Assembly: GCF_036885605.1 (NCBI RefSeq)
Contig: NZ_CP142523.1
Location: 5,952,001 to 6,016,000, forward strand
Reading direction: 5' to 3'
Origin: Janthinobacterium sp. TB1-E2
Lineage (GTDB): Bacteria; Pseudomonadota; Gammaproteobacteria; Burkholderiales; Burkholderiaceae_D
Length of the DNA stretch: 64,000 nucleotides
In this document: one piece after another, positions 18,575 to 27,848 of the stretch
Position numbering within the stretch: the first letter of the stretch is position 1
Layout of the letters: each line of letters begins with the position of its first letter
Notes under the pieces: generated by a model
Told to the model about the DNA's origin: nothing
Seen by the model: only the letters and a program-made list of their open reading frames with translations
The model's database searches: none
Translations under genes and position numbers: made by a program

Positions 18575-19456
18575 TTACAGCATGGCTTTCAGCAGACGCG
18601 CCATTTCCGACGGGTTTTTGGTCACGGTGATGCCGCAAGCTTCCATGATTTCCAGCTTGGCTTGTGCCGTATCGGCACCGCCCGAGATCAGCGCGCCGGC
18701 GTGGCCCATGCGCTTGCCTGGAGGAGCGGTTACGCCAGCGATGAAGCCAACGACCGGTTTTTTCATGTTGTCTTTGATCCAATAAGCCGCGTTGGCTTCG
18801 TCTGGACCACCGATTTCGCCGATCATGATGACCGCGTCGGTATCTGGATCGTCATTGAACATCTTCATGATGTCGATGTGCTTCAGACCGTTGATCGGGT
18901 CGCCGCCGATGCCGACTGCCGACGATTGGCCCAGACCCAGTGCGGTCAATTGACCCACTGCTTCATAGGTCAGGGTGCCCGAACGGGACACCACGCCGAT
19001 ACGGCCCTTCTTGTGGATGTGACCTGGCATGATGCCGATCTTGATTTCGTCTGGCGTGATCAGGCCTGGGCAGTTAGGGCCCAGCAGCAAGGTCTTGCTG
19101 TTGGCTTTAGCCATGCGGTCTTTCAGGGCCATCATGTCGCGGACAGGAATGCCTTCGGTGATGCAAATGGCCAGATCCATTTCAGCTTCGACAGCTTCCC
19201 AGATCGCCGCTGCCGCGCCTGCTGGCGGTACGTAGATCACGGAAACGTTGGCGCCGGTTTCTTTTTTCGCTTCGGTAACGTTAGCGAAAATAGGAATGCC
19301 TTCGAAATCTTCGCCGGCTTTCTTCGGGTTCACGCCTGCCACGAAGGCAGCTTTGCCGTTCGCGTAGTCGCGGCAACCGCGGGTGTGGAACTGGCCGGTC
19401 TTGCCGGTGATCCCTTGGGTAACGACTTTGGTATCTTTATTGATCAGAATGGACAT
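18575..19456 (-). CDS. sucD: Succinyl-CoA synthetase alpha subunit
   Basis: A 293-residue alpha subunit that binds CoA and carries the active-site phosphohistidine ([10 protein letters not shown] region). The N-terminal [15 protein letters not shown] and GPNCPGLI are characteristic. With SucC it interconverts succinyl-CoA and succinate with ATP/GTP formation in the TCA cycle. It follows sucC by 13 nt with its own AAGGA site and is closed by a terminator. Confidence 0.97.
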   Translation of the reverse strand: MSILINKDTKVVTQGITGKTGQFHTRGCRDYANGKAAFVAGVNPKKAGEDFEGIPIFANVTEAKKETGANVSVIYVPPAGAAAAIWEAVEAEMDLAICITEGIPVRDMMALKDRMAKANSKTLLLGPNCPGLITPDEIKIGIMPGHIHKKGRIGVVSRSGTLTYEAVGQLTALGLGQSSAVGIGGDPINGLKHIDIMKMFNDDPDTDAVIMIGEIGGPDEANAAYWIKDNMKKPVVGFIAGVTAPPGKRMGHAGALISGGADTAQAKLEIMEACGITVTKNPSEMARLLKAML

Positions 19457-19469
19457 GTTGATTCCTTAA

Positions 19470-20639
19470 TTAAGCTTGACCGGCAGCAGCGGCAACGACG
19501 CTCTTGGCTGCATCTTCCATGGTGTCGGCTGCGATGATAGGCAGACCGGAATCGGCCAGCATCTTCTTGCCCAGGTCTTCGTTGGTGCCCTTCATGCGCA
19601 CGACCAGTGGCACGTTCAGCGAGACGGCTTTCACTGCGGCGATCACGCCTTCAGCGATCACGTCGCAACGCATGATGCCGCCGAAAATGTTCACCAGGAT
19701 GGCTTTCAGGCCTGGGTTTTTCAGCATGATCTTGAACGCTTCGGTGACTTTTTCTGCCGTGGCGCCGCCGCCGACGTCCAGGAAGTTGGCTGGCTCGCCG
19801 CCGAACAGCTTGATGGTGTCCATGGTAGCCATGGCCAGGCCGGCGCCGTTCACCAGGCAACCGATGTTGCCGTCGAGCGAAATGTAGGCCAGGTCGAATT
19901 TCGACGCTTCGATTTCAGCTGGATCTTCTTCGTCCAGATCGCGCAGGGCGACGATTTCCGGATGACGGAACAGGGCGTTCGGGTCAAAGTTGAACTTGGC
20001 GTCCAGGGCGATGACTTTGCCGCTGCCGGTGACGATCAGCGGGTTGATCTCGGCCAGCGAGCAATCGGTTTCCCAGTACGCTTTGTACAGGCCTTGCAGG
20101 TTGACGCGGGCGTCGGCGATGGAACCGGCAGGCACGCCGATTTTGGCGGCGATGTCGTCTGCCTGGGCATCGGTCAGGCCGGTGCCTGGATCGATGGTGA
20201 CGTGATGGATCTTCTCTGGGTGGCTCTCGGCCACTTCTTCGATGTCCATGCCGCCTTCGGACGAAGCCATCAGGACGATTTTCTGGGTGACGCGGTCGGT
20301 GACCAGCGAAACGTACAGTTCTTGTTTGATGTCGGCGCCTTCTTCCACCAGCAGGCGGTTGACTTTCTGGCCTTCGGCGCTGGTCTGGTGCGTGATCAGC
20401 TGCATGCCCATGATCTGGTCAGCGTATTCCTTGACCTGCTCGATCGATTTTGCCACTTTCACGCCGCCGCCCTTGCCGCGGCCACCTGCGTGGATCTGCG
20501 CCTTGACAACCCATACCGGGCCGCCCAGGGTTTCCGCAGCCTTGACGGCTTCTTCGACGGACATGCACGGAATACCGCGTGGTACCGTCACTCCGTGCTG
20601 CCGGAGGATTTCTTTGGCTTGATACTCATGGATTTTCAT
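19470..20639 (-). CDS. sucC: Succinyl-CoA synthetase beta subunit
   Basis: A 389-residue ATP-grasp beta subunit. [52 protein letters not shown] and [14 protein letters not shown] are family signatures. It supplies nucleotide binding in the SucCD complex of the TCA cycle. AAGGGAA lies upstream of the ATG. First gene of the sucC-sucD pair. Confidence 0.97.
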   Translation of the reverse strand: MKIHEYQAKEILRQHGVTVPRGIPCMSVEEAVKAAETLGGPVWVVKAQIHAGGRGKGGGVKVAKSIEQVKEYADQIMGMQLITHQTSAEGQKVNRLLVEEGADIKQELYVSLVTDRVTQKIVLMASSEGGMDIEEVAESHPEKIHHVTIDPGTGLTDAQADDIAAKIGVPAGSIADARVNLQGLYKAYWETDCSLAEINPLIVTGSGKVIALDAKFNFDPNALFRHPEIVALRDLDEEDPAEIEASKFDLAYISLDGNIGCLVNGAGLAMATMDTIKLFGGEPANFLDVGGGATAEKVTEAFKIMLKNPGLKAILVNIFGGIMRCDVIAEGVIAAVKAVSLNVPLVVRMKGTNEDLGKKMLADSGLPIIAADTMEDAAKSVVAAAAGQA

Positions 20640-20717
20640 GCTGGCTTCCCTTCTGATACTGATTTGTAAAAATACGGTTAGTGGTGCAAAAAAAACAGGA
20701 AAAACAGAGCGCCGGGG

Positions 20718-21278
20718 TCACGCTTTGGCTACCCAGCGCGGGTAATACTGTGCAACTGCCCCACCATCGGTGCGCAGGGCGTGGCATTTGTCGAGTTGAA
20801 ACGGCTTTTCATGCGACAAGTCAGCATTCTCACCGTCACGGGTCGACCAGACATCGCCGGCAAATGCCTGAACCGTCGCAGTCGGCAAGACTTGCGCCAG
20901 TTCGGTCAAATGGGTACAGCCAGCGATTCCCGCCAGGCGCTGTTTCAAGTCGCGGCGGAAATTCTTCAATAAATTCAAACCGATCAGCGCCCTGTAAGCG
21001 GGGCCGATGGTATCGCAAAAATCGGGATAGGGCACGGCATCGGAGGCAGCTTCGGCCTCGACAATGGTCAGTTCGCGATCGACGGTAATACGTAAGTGGA
21101 GGTCATGCAGAGGGGCGCCGGCGGGACGGGGGCCGGAGGCCAGGGTCGCGTCATAGCTTTTGATGTCGGTGATATGGGCGTCAATATCCCACAGGCCGTC
21201 GTCGCGCATATACGCTTGGACGTCGATAACGCGGGAGTGCCGTAGGGCGCGCCGGGATACGGGAGTTGACAGGGGCAT
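20718..21278 (-). CDS. DUF2889 domain protein
   Basis: A 186-residue cytosolic protein with the DUF2889 pattern: VQAYMRDDGLWDIDAHITD, LHLRITVDRELTIVEAEAASDAVPYPDFC and GCTHLTELA. Family members are uncharacterised and often lie in scattered genomic contexts. Same strand as sucC, 78 nt upstream of it, so it could be co-transcribed, but no functional link is evident. The 277-bp region upstream of its start contains short dyads (for example GTTCG-N9-CGAAC near 21338) but no recognised element. Confidence 0.8.
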   Translation of the reverse strand: MPLSTPVSRRALRHSRVIDVQAYMRDDGLWDIDAHITDIKSYDATLASGPRPAGAPLHDLHLRITVDRELTIVEAEAASDAVPYPDFCDTIGPAYRALIGLNLLKNFRRDLKQRLAGIAGCTHLTELAQVLPTATVQAFAGDVWSTRDGENADLSHEKPFQLDKCHALRTDGGAVAQYYPRWVAKA

Positions 21279-21524
21279 AAGACCGATGCCGCTTGCGCGG
21301 CCATAATTAGTAAGCAGCCATGTGCCTAAAGCACTCTGTTCGCAGCTTCTACGAACAGCAACCGCACCTGCGGCGCCGCAAAAACCCTAAAAGTGTAGCA
21401 CACAGGGCGCTAGTTGCGCCGCAACATAATTTTTTATTGGTCGTGCCGTCTGCCGCAAATCATTAACGAAAATCGCAAAATCAATGACAATTATTCACAA
21501 TGCAGATAACTTGAAAGCATGCCT

Positions 21525-21552
21525 GCGGCACCGGCGCACTGGCCGGCGCCGC
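21525..21552 (-). repeat. GC-rich hairpin after the methyltransferase gene
   Basis: GCGGCACCGGC and GCCGGCGCCGC arms, 11 bp with one mismatch and a 6-nt loop, start 3 nt after the methyltransferase stop. No U tract follows, so it is a 3' hairpin rather than a classical terminator. Confidence 0.5.
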
Positions 21553-21555
21553 GCT

Positions 21556-23094
21556 TCAGTCAGCCACACCCAGTGCGCGTAAAACGGGCAAGGTGCGCGC
21601 GGAAAAATATTCCGCGCGCGCCAGCAGTTCGGCCAGGTTTTCCTCTTCCGTCAACAAGGGCTGCCCGTCCTTCGTCAGCAGTTGCTCCAGGCGCAGCAGT
21701 ACCGGCCACGTCGCGCGCACCCATTCTTGCGGCGTTGGACAACCTTGCTGTTTTGCCCACAGGAACAGTTGTTGTAAATGCGATACAACCACGCCGCCGC
21801 CCGTCAGGGGGCTGGCGAGGCTGTGCAAGTCGGTTCTTGCCAGCGCCTGCTCCAGCAAGTGCGCATTCAGCCGCGCCGTCTGCGGCCGCGCCACAGCGAT
21901 GTCGGCCTCGTCCTGGACGGCAAGCACGCTGCCCTTGCTGACCAGCACCAATATGATCTGCAGCAAGGCGGCCAGGCCGGCTTCGCTACCCGCCAGTTGC
22001 AGCTCCAGTTCGCCTATCGTGTACACGCGATGGTCGGCCATGGCGTCGAGCACGGGCGCATACACGCGCTCGTCCATATCGGCGTCGCCCAGCACCCCGT
22101 GCACGCTCAACACCACTTCGTCGCGGGGCACGGCCAGCATCACGCGCACGGCCCGCACGGCGCTGACCTGGGCCAACGGCGTCAGCCTGCGCGCGCCCTT
22201 GACCCAGTAATCCTTGCGGAATTGCTCGTTGACGAGAAAGGCGCGCGTCGTCTCGCGGAAGACGGGATCGGGTATCTCGGCCAGGAATTGCTGGTGTTCG
22301 GCCGTCAGGTTCAGCATGTCGACCAGAGCGGTATAGTTGGCGGACGAGGCGAACTCCAGCTTGGCCTCGCCCAGCATGGCCGCAACGCTGGAAAAGGCCA
22401 TCGGCTGCCAATCCGCATTGAAATATTCGTGTGCAATATAGTTGCGGTCCAGCGCTTTCAGCTTCTCGAAACGGTCCGCCAGCAGGGGATTGGCCTCCAG
22501 GTAGCGCGGTTGCACGGCGATCATCCTGTCGACAAAATCGATGGCGCCGTCGACTCGTGCCAGCACGCCCACGCCGGGCGCGCTCATGACGCGGCTATGC
22601 TCGGCCAGCAAGTCGCGCATCGGCATCATGGCACTCCAGCCCGGCTGCGTGTTATAGCTGATATAGGCGACGCCACCCACTTTCAGCTTGCGCTGCAGGA
22701 AATCGACGATCAAGGCGCGATTTTCTGCCGAGACCCAGCTCCAGATCCCGTGCAGGCAGATAAAGTCGAAATCGGGCAAGTCGTCACGGCGGCAAAACTG
22801 CGCGAACGATTCGTCCGTGAACTGTGCGCCGGCGCCGGTCACGCTGGCCAGCTCCTGCGCAAAGGTGGCCTGGGACGGATTGAAATCATTGCCATGCCAG
22901 CGCGTGGAAGACGCCGCCGCATGGATGTTGGCGCTGATGCCCTGGCCAAAGCCCAGCTCGCAAGCCGTGCCGCTGGCCGGCAAGGCAAGCCCGGCAGCCA
23001 GCAGGGGCAGCCGCAGGCGCAGAGGATTCAATTCTTCGTAATAGCCATAGGTATAGGCGATTTCGGCCACATAGCCGGCATTCCAGTTGCTCAT
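21556..23094 (-). CDS. SAM methyltransferase with methyltransferase-regulatory domain
   Basis: A 512-residue protein. The N-terminal half is a class I methyltransferase (CELGFGQGISANIHAAAS SAM loop, FDFICLHGIWSWVS, VGGVAYISYNTQPGWSAMMPMRDLL). The middle and C-terminal part fits the predicted methyltransferase regulatory domain family. Proteins of this layout modify unknown substrates and are sometimes linked to surface structures. AGGA precedes the ATG at 23094; the longer upstream frame lacks support. It is preceded by recX on the same strand, 157 nt away. Confidence 0.82.
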   Translation of the reverse strand: MSNWNAGYVAEIAYTYGYYEELNPLRLRLPLLAAGLALPASGTACELGFGQGISANIHAAASSTRWHGNDFNPSQATFAQELASVTGAGAQFTDESFAQFCRRDDLPDFDFICLHGIWSWVSAENRALIVDFLQRKLKVGGVAYISYNTQPGWSAMMPMRDLLAEHSRVMSAPGVGVLARVDGAIDFVDRMIAVQPRYLEANPLLADRFEKLKALDRNYIAHEYFNADWQPMAFSSVAAMLGEAKLEFASSANYTALVDMLNLTAEHQQFLAEIPDPVFRETTRAFLVNEQFRKDYWVKGARRLTPLAQVSAVRAVRVMLAVPRDEVVLSVHGVLGDADMDERVYAPVLDAMADHRVYTIGELELQLAGSEAGLAALLQIILVLVSKGSVLAVQDEADIAVARPQTARLNAHLLEQALARTDLHSLASPLTGGGVVVSHLQQLFLWAKQQGCPTPQEWVRATWPVLLRLEQLLTKDGQPLLTEEENLAELLARAEYFSARTLPVLRALGVAD

Positions 23095-23250
23095 CTCGAT
23101 CCTGTCACGGTCAGTGGTGCTGCGCGCATCGCACAGCGTTCGAGCGCCAGAATACCTTATCGCGCGGCGTCGCCATACTGGAAACAAACGGCGTTTGAAA
23201 GCGCAGTTCATGGGGCACGACGGAGGCCGGCCGGCGCGCCATGGCCAGCC

Positions 23251-23706
23251 TCATTCCTCGTCGGGATCCAGCCCCTTCAAGGCCGCTTGCACGGCGCGCT
23301 GGGAAAAGCCGCGCTGCATCAGGAAGCGCATCTGCTTGTTGCGCTGCTCGGCATCCTGCGCTACTTCACCAAACTTGCGGCGCCACACTTCGCAGGCGCG
23401 CGCAACTTCCCCTTCGGCCAGGCCCGCCTTGAGTTCCTGCAGCGCCTCGCCGCCGATGCCATGGCTTTGCAACTCCGCCATGATGCGGCTATTGCCGAAG
23501 CGGGCCGAGCGGCGGTGGATCAGCGACTCGGAAAAGCGCTCCTGCGACAGCCAATTGGCTTGCTCCAGGCTGTCGAGCAAGGCTTCCACGTCATCGCCCT
23601 CCTGCGCATGGCGCTGAAGCTTGCGCCGCAATTCCATGCGGCTGTGTTCCCGCATCGACAAAAAGCGTAGCGCCCTGCCCTTCAGGCTTAGTTGTACTGC
23701 GGCCAT
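23251..23706 (-). CDS. recX: Recombination regulator RecX
   Basis: A 151-residue helical-repeat protein. [51 protein letters not shown] and [16 protein letters not shown] are the three RecX repeats. RecX inhibits RecA filament growth and ATPase. The ATG at 23706 has an AAGGTGGG ribosome site. It lies downstream of recA on the same strand; a 100-bp REP-like palindrome separates the two genes and may lower recX expression relative to recA. Confidence 0.92.
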   Translation of the reverse strand: MAAVQLSLKGRALRFLSMREHSRMELRRKLQRHAQEGDDVEALLDSLEQANWLSQERFSESLIHRRSARFGNSRIMAELQSHGIGGEALQELKAGLAEGEVARACEVWRRKFGEVAQDAEQRNKQMRFLMQRGFSQRAVQAALKGLDPDEE

Positions 23707-23813
23707 ACACCCACCTTGTCTTTCATTCCACAATCACATCACCCAAACACAATCGCCGCCCGGCGCAACAGCGCGGGACGGCGATCATGGTCCTACCTTG
23801 CGGCAAGCCATGC

Positions 23814-23913
23814 GTAGGTCGGATCAGGGCCCTTGGACCGTAATCCGACAACATTGTTGACGTCTGTGGTGTTGTCGGATTACGCGCGGCTTTGCCGCGC
23901 TAATCCGACCTAC
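23814..23913. repeat. REP/BIME-like nested palindrome at the recA stop codon
   Basis: Outer arms GTAGGTCGGAT/ATCCGACCTAC (11 bp), inner arms CGTAATCCGACAAC/GTTGTCGGATTACG (14 bp) and a third hairpin GCGCGGC-TTT-GCCGCGC nest in one 100-bp element. The sequence style (GTAGGTCGGATTAG..) is that of dispersed extragenic palindromes found in many proteobacteria. On the minus strand the recA TAG stop lies inside the first outer arm. Probable roles, from REP elements in general, are mRNA 3' end protection or transcription attenuation between recA and recX. Confidence 0.8.
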
Positions 23914-25013
23914 TCTGGCTTGGCTTCCGTAGCCTTGGCAGCCTTGTCGGCGGCTTTATCCGCTTTTTCCGGCTTTTCAGCAGCCAGCGGCGGCAGTTCG
24001 CGCACGCCCAGCGAAGCGCGGACCTTGTTTTCGATTTCGCGGGCCAGCGCCGGACGCTCCTGCAGGAAGGCGCGGGCGTTGTCCTTGCCCTGGCCGATAC
24101 GTTCGCCGTTGTAGCTGTACCACGAACCGGATTTTTCCACGATCTTGGCATCCGAGCCCAGGTCCAGGATTTCGCCTTCGCGCGAAGTGCCTGCGCCGTA
24201 CAGGATGTCGAAGTGCGCTTCCTTGAACGGTGGCGCGATCTTGTTCTTGACGACCTTGACCTTGGTTTCGTTGCCGATCACTTCATCGCCGGACTTGATC
24301 GAGCCGGTGCGGCGGATATCCAGACGCACGGAGGCGTAGAATTTCAGCGCATTGCCGCCCGTGGTTGTTTCCGGGCTGCCGAACATCACGCCGATCTTCA
24401 TGCGGATTTGGTTGATGAAGATGACCAGGGTATTGGTGCGGTTGATGGAACCGGTCAGCTTGCGCAGGGCCTGCGACATCAGGCGCGCTTGCAGGCCTGG
24501 CAGGGAATCGCCCATGTCGCCTTCGATCTCGGCGCGTGGCGTCAGCGCGGCCACGGAGTCGATGACGACGAGGTCGACGCTGCCCGAACGCACGAGGGCG
24601 TCGCAGATTTCCAGCGCCTGCTCGCCCGTGTCCGGTTGCGAGATCAGCAATTCGTGCAGGTTCACGCCCAGCTTTTGCGCGTAACCGACGTCGAGCGCGT
24701 GCTCGGCATCGATAAAGGCGCACGTGCCGCCCAGTTTTTGCATTTCGGCGATGGTTTGCAGGGTCAAGGTGGTTTTACCCGACGATTCCGGACCGTAGAT
24801 TTCCACCACGCGGCCGCGCGGCAAGCCGCCCACGCCCAGCGCGATATCGAGGCCGAGCGAACCGGTCGACACGACTTGCACTTCTTCGATCGGTGCGCTG
24901 GCATCCATGCGCATGACCGAACCTTTGCCAAACTGCTTCTCGATCTGCGCCAGTGCGGCGGCGAGCGCCTTGGCTTTTTCCGATGCGGGTACTACAGCTT
25001 TTTTATCGTCCAT
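23910..25013 (-). CDS. recA: Recombinase RecA
   Basis: A 367-residue RecA, the strand-exchange and SOS coprotease protein. The P-loop GPESSGKT is at residues 74-81, with [43 protein letters not shown] (Walker B and loop L1) and the [10 protein letters not shown] region. The C terminus is Lys/Ala/Asp/Glu-rich as usual. The promoter carries a LexA box. The stop codon is embedded in a REP-like palindrome and recX follows. Confidence 0.98.
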   Translation of the reverse strand: MDDKKAVVPASEKAKALAAALAQIEKQFGKGSVMRMDASAPIEEVQVVSTGSLGLDIALGVGGLPRGRVVEIYGPESSGKTTLTLQTIAEMQKLGGTCAFIDAEHALDVGYAQKLGVNLHELLISQPDTGEQALEICDALVRSGSVDLVVIDSVAALTPRAEIEGDMGDSLPGLQARLMSQALRKLTGSINRTNTLVIFINQIRMKIGVMFGSPETTTGGNALKFYASVRLDIRRTGSIKSGDEVIGNETKVKVVKNKIAPPFKEAHFDILYGAGTSREGEILDLGSDAKIVEKSGSWYSYNGERIGQGKDNARAFLQERPALAREIENKVRASLGVRELPPLAAEKPEKADKAADKAAKATEAKPE

Positions 25014-25111
25014 ATGTTCTTTCAGCCGTTCTACAGTTGCGGATTCACGTGACGCATCTACGTGAACCGTGCAGCCTGCGATAGCGCCAGTGGGTTAAAT
25101 TCTTTACACAG

Positions 25112-25140
25112 ACAGTACTGTATAAAAAAACAGTGATCAA
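25112..25140 (-). promoter_or_regulatory. Putative recA promoter
   Basis: On the minus strand, TTGATC (-35, 25140-25135), a 17-nt spacer and TACTGT (-10, 25117-25112) form a plausible sigma70 promoter about 100 nt upstream of the recA ATG. The LexA box fills the spacer. Confidence 0.6.
25118..25133 (-). promoter_or_regulatory. LexA (SOS) box of recA
   Basis: CTGTATAAAAAAACAG fits CTGT-N8-ACAG, the classic LexA operator with a 16-bp CTG-N10-CAG frame. It lies between the -35 and -10 hexamers of the recA promoter, so bound LexA would block polymerase. Confidence 0.85.
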
Positions 25141-25268
25141 TGCAAGCGGAACGTGGATTTGTTTTGAAACAGATCAATACAAGCCTGGATTTTCACAAAA
25201 ATTCGCCACCTTGCGGAAAATGAAACACAATACAAGCTTCTACCGCCGCAAAGCATAGGAAGTGCACC

Positions 25269-26003
25269 ATGCGTATTTTACTTGCCGAAGATGACAGCGT
25301 GCTGGCCGATGGCCTGACCCGCTCGCTGCGCCAGTCCGGTTATGCGATCGACTACGTCAAGACAGGTCAAGAGGCCGATACGGCCCTGTCCACCCAGGAA
25401 TTCGACTTGCTGATCCTCGACCTGGGCCTGCCAAAAATGTCCGGCCTGGAAGTGCTGCGCCGCCTGCGCGCGCGCGCTTCGCTGCTGCCGGTGCTGATCC
25501 TGACGGCCGCCGATTCCATCGAACAACGCGTGAATGGCCTCGACCTCGGTGCCGATGATTATATGGCCAAGCCGTTCGCCTTGTCGGAACTGGAGGCAAG
25601 AGTGCGCGCCCTGACGCGCCGCGGCGCCGGCGGCGGCGCCACCATCATCAAGCACGGCCCCCTCAGCTACGACCAGGTGGGGCGCAGCGCCTACATCAAC
25701 GACCAGATGCTCGACCTGTCGGCGCGCGAACTGGGCTTGCTGGAAATCCTGCTGGGCCGCACCGGCCGCCTCGTCTCGAAAGAGCAGCTGGTCGACCACT
25801 TGTGCGAATGGGGCGAGGAAGTGTCGAACAACGCCATCGAAGTGTATGTGCACCGCCTGCGCAAGAAGATCGAAGTAGGCGGCGTGCGCATCGCCACCGT
25901 GCGCGGCCTCGGCTATTGCCTGGAAAAATATTCGGAAGCGGCGCGCCTGAACGCTGAAGCGGGCGAGTCGGCAAGCCCGGCCAGCGGACCCGCCAGCAAG
26001 TGA
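25269..26003 (+). CDS. OmpR-family response regulator
   Basis: A 244-residue regulator. The receiver domain has the acidic pocket EDD (residues 7-9), phospho-acceptor Asp51 in LLILDLGLPKMSG and Lys in DDYMAKPF. The C-terminal winged helix ends with the EVYVHRLRKKIE recognition region. AGGAAG precedes the ATG. Its TGA overlaps the GTG start of the histidine kinase, and the operon continues with a two-part sodium/solute symporter, so it probably controls that transporter. The subfamily looks like TctD/QseB. Confidence 0.92.
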   Translation: MRILLAEDDSVLADGLTRSLRQSGYAIDYVKTGQEADTALSTQEFDLLILDLGLPKMSGLEVLRRLRARASLLPVLILTAADSIEQRVNGLDLGADDYMAKPFALSELEARVRALTRRGAGGGATIIKHGPLSYDQVGRSAYINDQMLDLSARELGLLEILLGRTGRLVSKEQLVDHLCEWGEEVSNNAIEVYVHRLRKKIEVGGVRIATVRGLGYCLEKYSEAARLNAEAGESASPASGPASK

Positions 26004-27541
26004 AGGCGCGCGAGGCGCCAGCGGACGAGCCGGACGACGACGACTGGTTCGAGCCGCCCACCACGGAGCAGGATGACACGATCGAGCACTCGCTGTTCGG
26101 CGAAATCCTCGACTGGATGCTGGCGCCCCTGCTGCTGCTGTGGCCGATGAGCATCGCCATCACCTATCTGGTGGCCAAGGGCATCGCCAATCAGCCGTTC
26201 GACCATGCGCTGGAAGACAGCGTGACCGTGCTCACGCAGCAAGTCAAGCAGGCCGATGGCGCCATGTTGCGCCGCGCGCCGGACAAGAACAGCAGCAATA
26301 ATAATGGCCGCGACTTGCTGCGCGGCGACGATGTCGACACCCTGTATTACCTGGTGGTGGGTCCGCGCGGCGAATACCTGGCCGGCGACCGCGATTTGCC
26401 GCCGCCGCAGGATCCCGACAAATACCGCAGCGGCATGGTGCTGTTTCGCAACGACACCATCCACGGCACGCCCGTGCGCGTGGCGTTCAGCTATCTCGAC
26501 ATTCCTGCCGACAACGACGATGAGCCGCACCGCGCGCTGGTACAAGTTGCCGAAACCCTGGAGAAACGCGCCCAGCTGGCCAATGAAATCATCAAGGGCG
26601 TGATTTTGCCGCAGTTCATCATCCTGCCCGTGATCCTGGCTCTCGTCTGGTTTGCCCTGGCGCGCGGCCTGTCGCCGCTGGCGCAATTGCAGGAGCGCAT
26701 ACGCGCCCGGCCACCCGACGATTTATCTCCCATCGAATCGGGCCAGGTACCCGAGGAAATCACGCCGCTGGTCGGTTCGCTCAACGAGATGCTGGCGCGG
26801 CTATCGCTGTCGATCGACATGCAGAAACGCTTCATCGCCGATGCCGCGCACCAGATGAAAACGCCGCTGGCCGGCATGCGCATGCAGTCGGAACTGGCCC
26901 TGCGCCAGACCGACCACGACGAGATCCACCGCTCGCTGCTGCAACTGGCGAAAAGTTCGGAAGCGGCCACGCGCCTCGTCAACCAGTTGCTGGCCCTGGC
27001 GCGCGCGGAAAACCAGCCGCAGGCGGGCACGGCGTTCGAGCCGATCGAGCTGAGCGAACTGGCGCGCGGCGTGGTGCAGGACTGGGTGCAAGCTTCGTTT
27101 GCCCAGCATATCGACCTGGGCTTCGAGCAGCCCGCGTATTCGATCATGATTTCCGGCAATGCCATGATGCTGCGCGAGCTGCTGAGCAACCTGATCGACA
27201 ACGCCCTGCGCTACACGCCGTCGGGCGGCAGCGTCACGGTGCGCGTGCGCAGCACCCTGGAACTGGCCATCCTGGAAGTGGAAGATACGGGTCCCGGCAT
27301 TGCGCCGGCCGAGCGGGCCCACGTGTTCGAACGCTTTTACCGCATTCTCGGCAGCAATGTCGACGGTAGCGGCCTGGGCCTGGCCATCGTGCGCGAAATT
27401 GCGCAGCAGCATGGCGCCGAAGTCGATATTTTTAACAATCCGCGCGCGCAGTCGCCGAAGCTGCCGGGCACCCTGCTGCGCCTGAGCATCGCCCTGCTGT
27501 TGCCGGACGCGCCAGAAGAGGATGACATCACGTATGGATAA
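26000..27541 (+). CDS. Sensor histidine kinase (TctE-like)
   Basis: A 513-residue inner-membrane kinase. An acidic N-terminal cytosolic tail precedes TM1 (about 41-61). A periplasmic sensor of about 140 residues is followed by TM2 (about 201-221), HAMP-like linker, phospho-acceptor His284 in DAAHQMKTPLAG, N-box NLIDNALRYTP and G-boxes DTGPGIAP and GSGLGLAI. It starts with GTG overlapping the regulator's stop and overlaps the DUF4212 gene by 8 nt. The unusual acidic DDDD tail before TM1 has no assigned role. The ligand may be the organic acid moved by the co-transcribed symporter (inference). Confidence 0.9.
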   Translation: MKAREAPADEPDDDDWFEPPTTEQDDTIEHSLFGEILDWMLAPLLLLWPMSIAITYLVAKGIANQPFDHALEDSVTVLTQQVKQADGAMLRRAPDKNSSNNNGRDLLRGDDVDTLYYLVVGPRGEYLAGDRDLPPPQDPDKYRSGMVLFRNDTIHGTPVRVAFSYLDIPADNDDEPHRALVQVAETLEKRAQLANEIIKGVILPQFIILPVILALVWFALARGLSPLAQLQERIRARPPDDLSPIESGQVPEEITPLVGSLNEMLARLSLSIDMQKRFIADAAHQMKTPLAGMRMQSELALRQTDHDEIHRSLLQLAKSSEAATRLVNQLLALARAENQPQAGTAFEPIELSELARGVVQDWVQASFAQHIDLGFEQPAYSIMISGNAMMLRELLSNLIDNALRYTPSGGSVTVRVRSTLELAILEVEDTGPGIAPAERAHVFERFYRILGSNVDGSGLGLAIVREIAQQHGAEVDIFNNPRAQSPKLPGTLLRLSIALLLPDAPEEDDITYG

Positions 27542-27848
27542 GCCGAGCCCACCCGTTGCCCCGGCGCAGCCCGCGCGCACGCCCAGCCCCGAGCTGCAGG
27601 CGCGCCGTGATATGCACTGGCGCAAGACGCGGCGCCTGACGGCCATCCTGCTGCTGGTCTGGCTGCTGACGGGTTTTCTGACCGTGTTCTATGCGCGCGA
27701 GCTGCTGCACCTGAACCTGTTCGGCTGGCCGCTGCCCTTCTATATGGCGGCCCAGGGCGCCTCGCTCGTGTACCTGGCCATCATCGCCTTCTATGCCTGG
27801 CGCATGCGGCGCCTCGACCGGGATTTCCATACCGAGGAGCAAGCATGA
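27534..27848 (+). CDS. DUF4212 small subunit of sodium/solute symporter
   Basis: A 104-residue protein with a Pro-rich cytosolic N terminus, the conserved HWRKTRRLTAILLLVWLLTGFLTVFYARELL helix and a second helix (FYMAAQGASLVYLAIIAFYAW). DUF4212 proteins pair with VC_2705-type SSS transporters. It overlaps the kinase stop by 8 nt and its TGA overlaps the symporter ATG (ATGA). Confidence 0.9.
   Translation: MDKPSPPVAPAQPARTPSPELQARRDMHWRKTRRLTAILLLVWLLTGFLTVFYARELLHLNLFGWPLPFYMAAQGASLVYLAIIAFYAWRMRRLDRDFHTEEQA

Noticed and set aside
18360-18782. N-terminal extension of the pilin frame
   Set aside because: It overlaps the sucD coding end and the terminator; the prepilin leader and a strong GGGAGG site fix the start at 18359.
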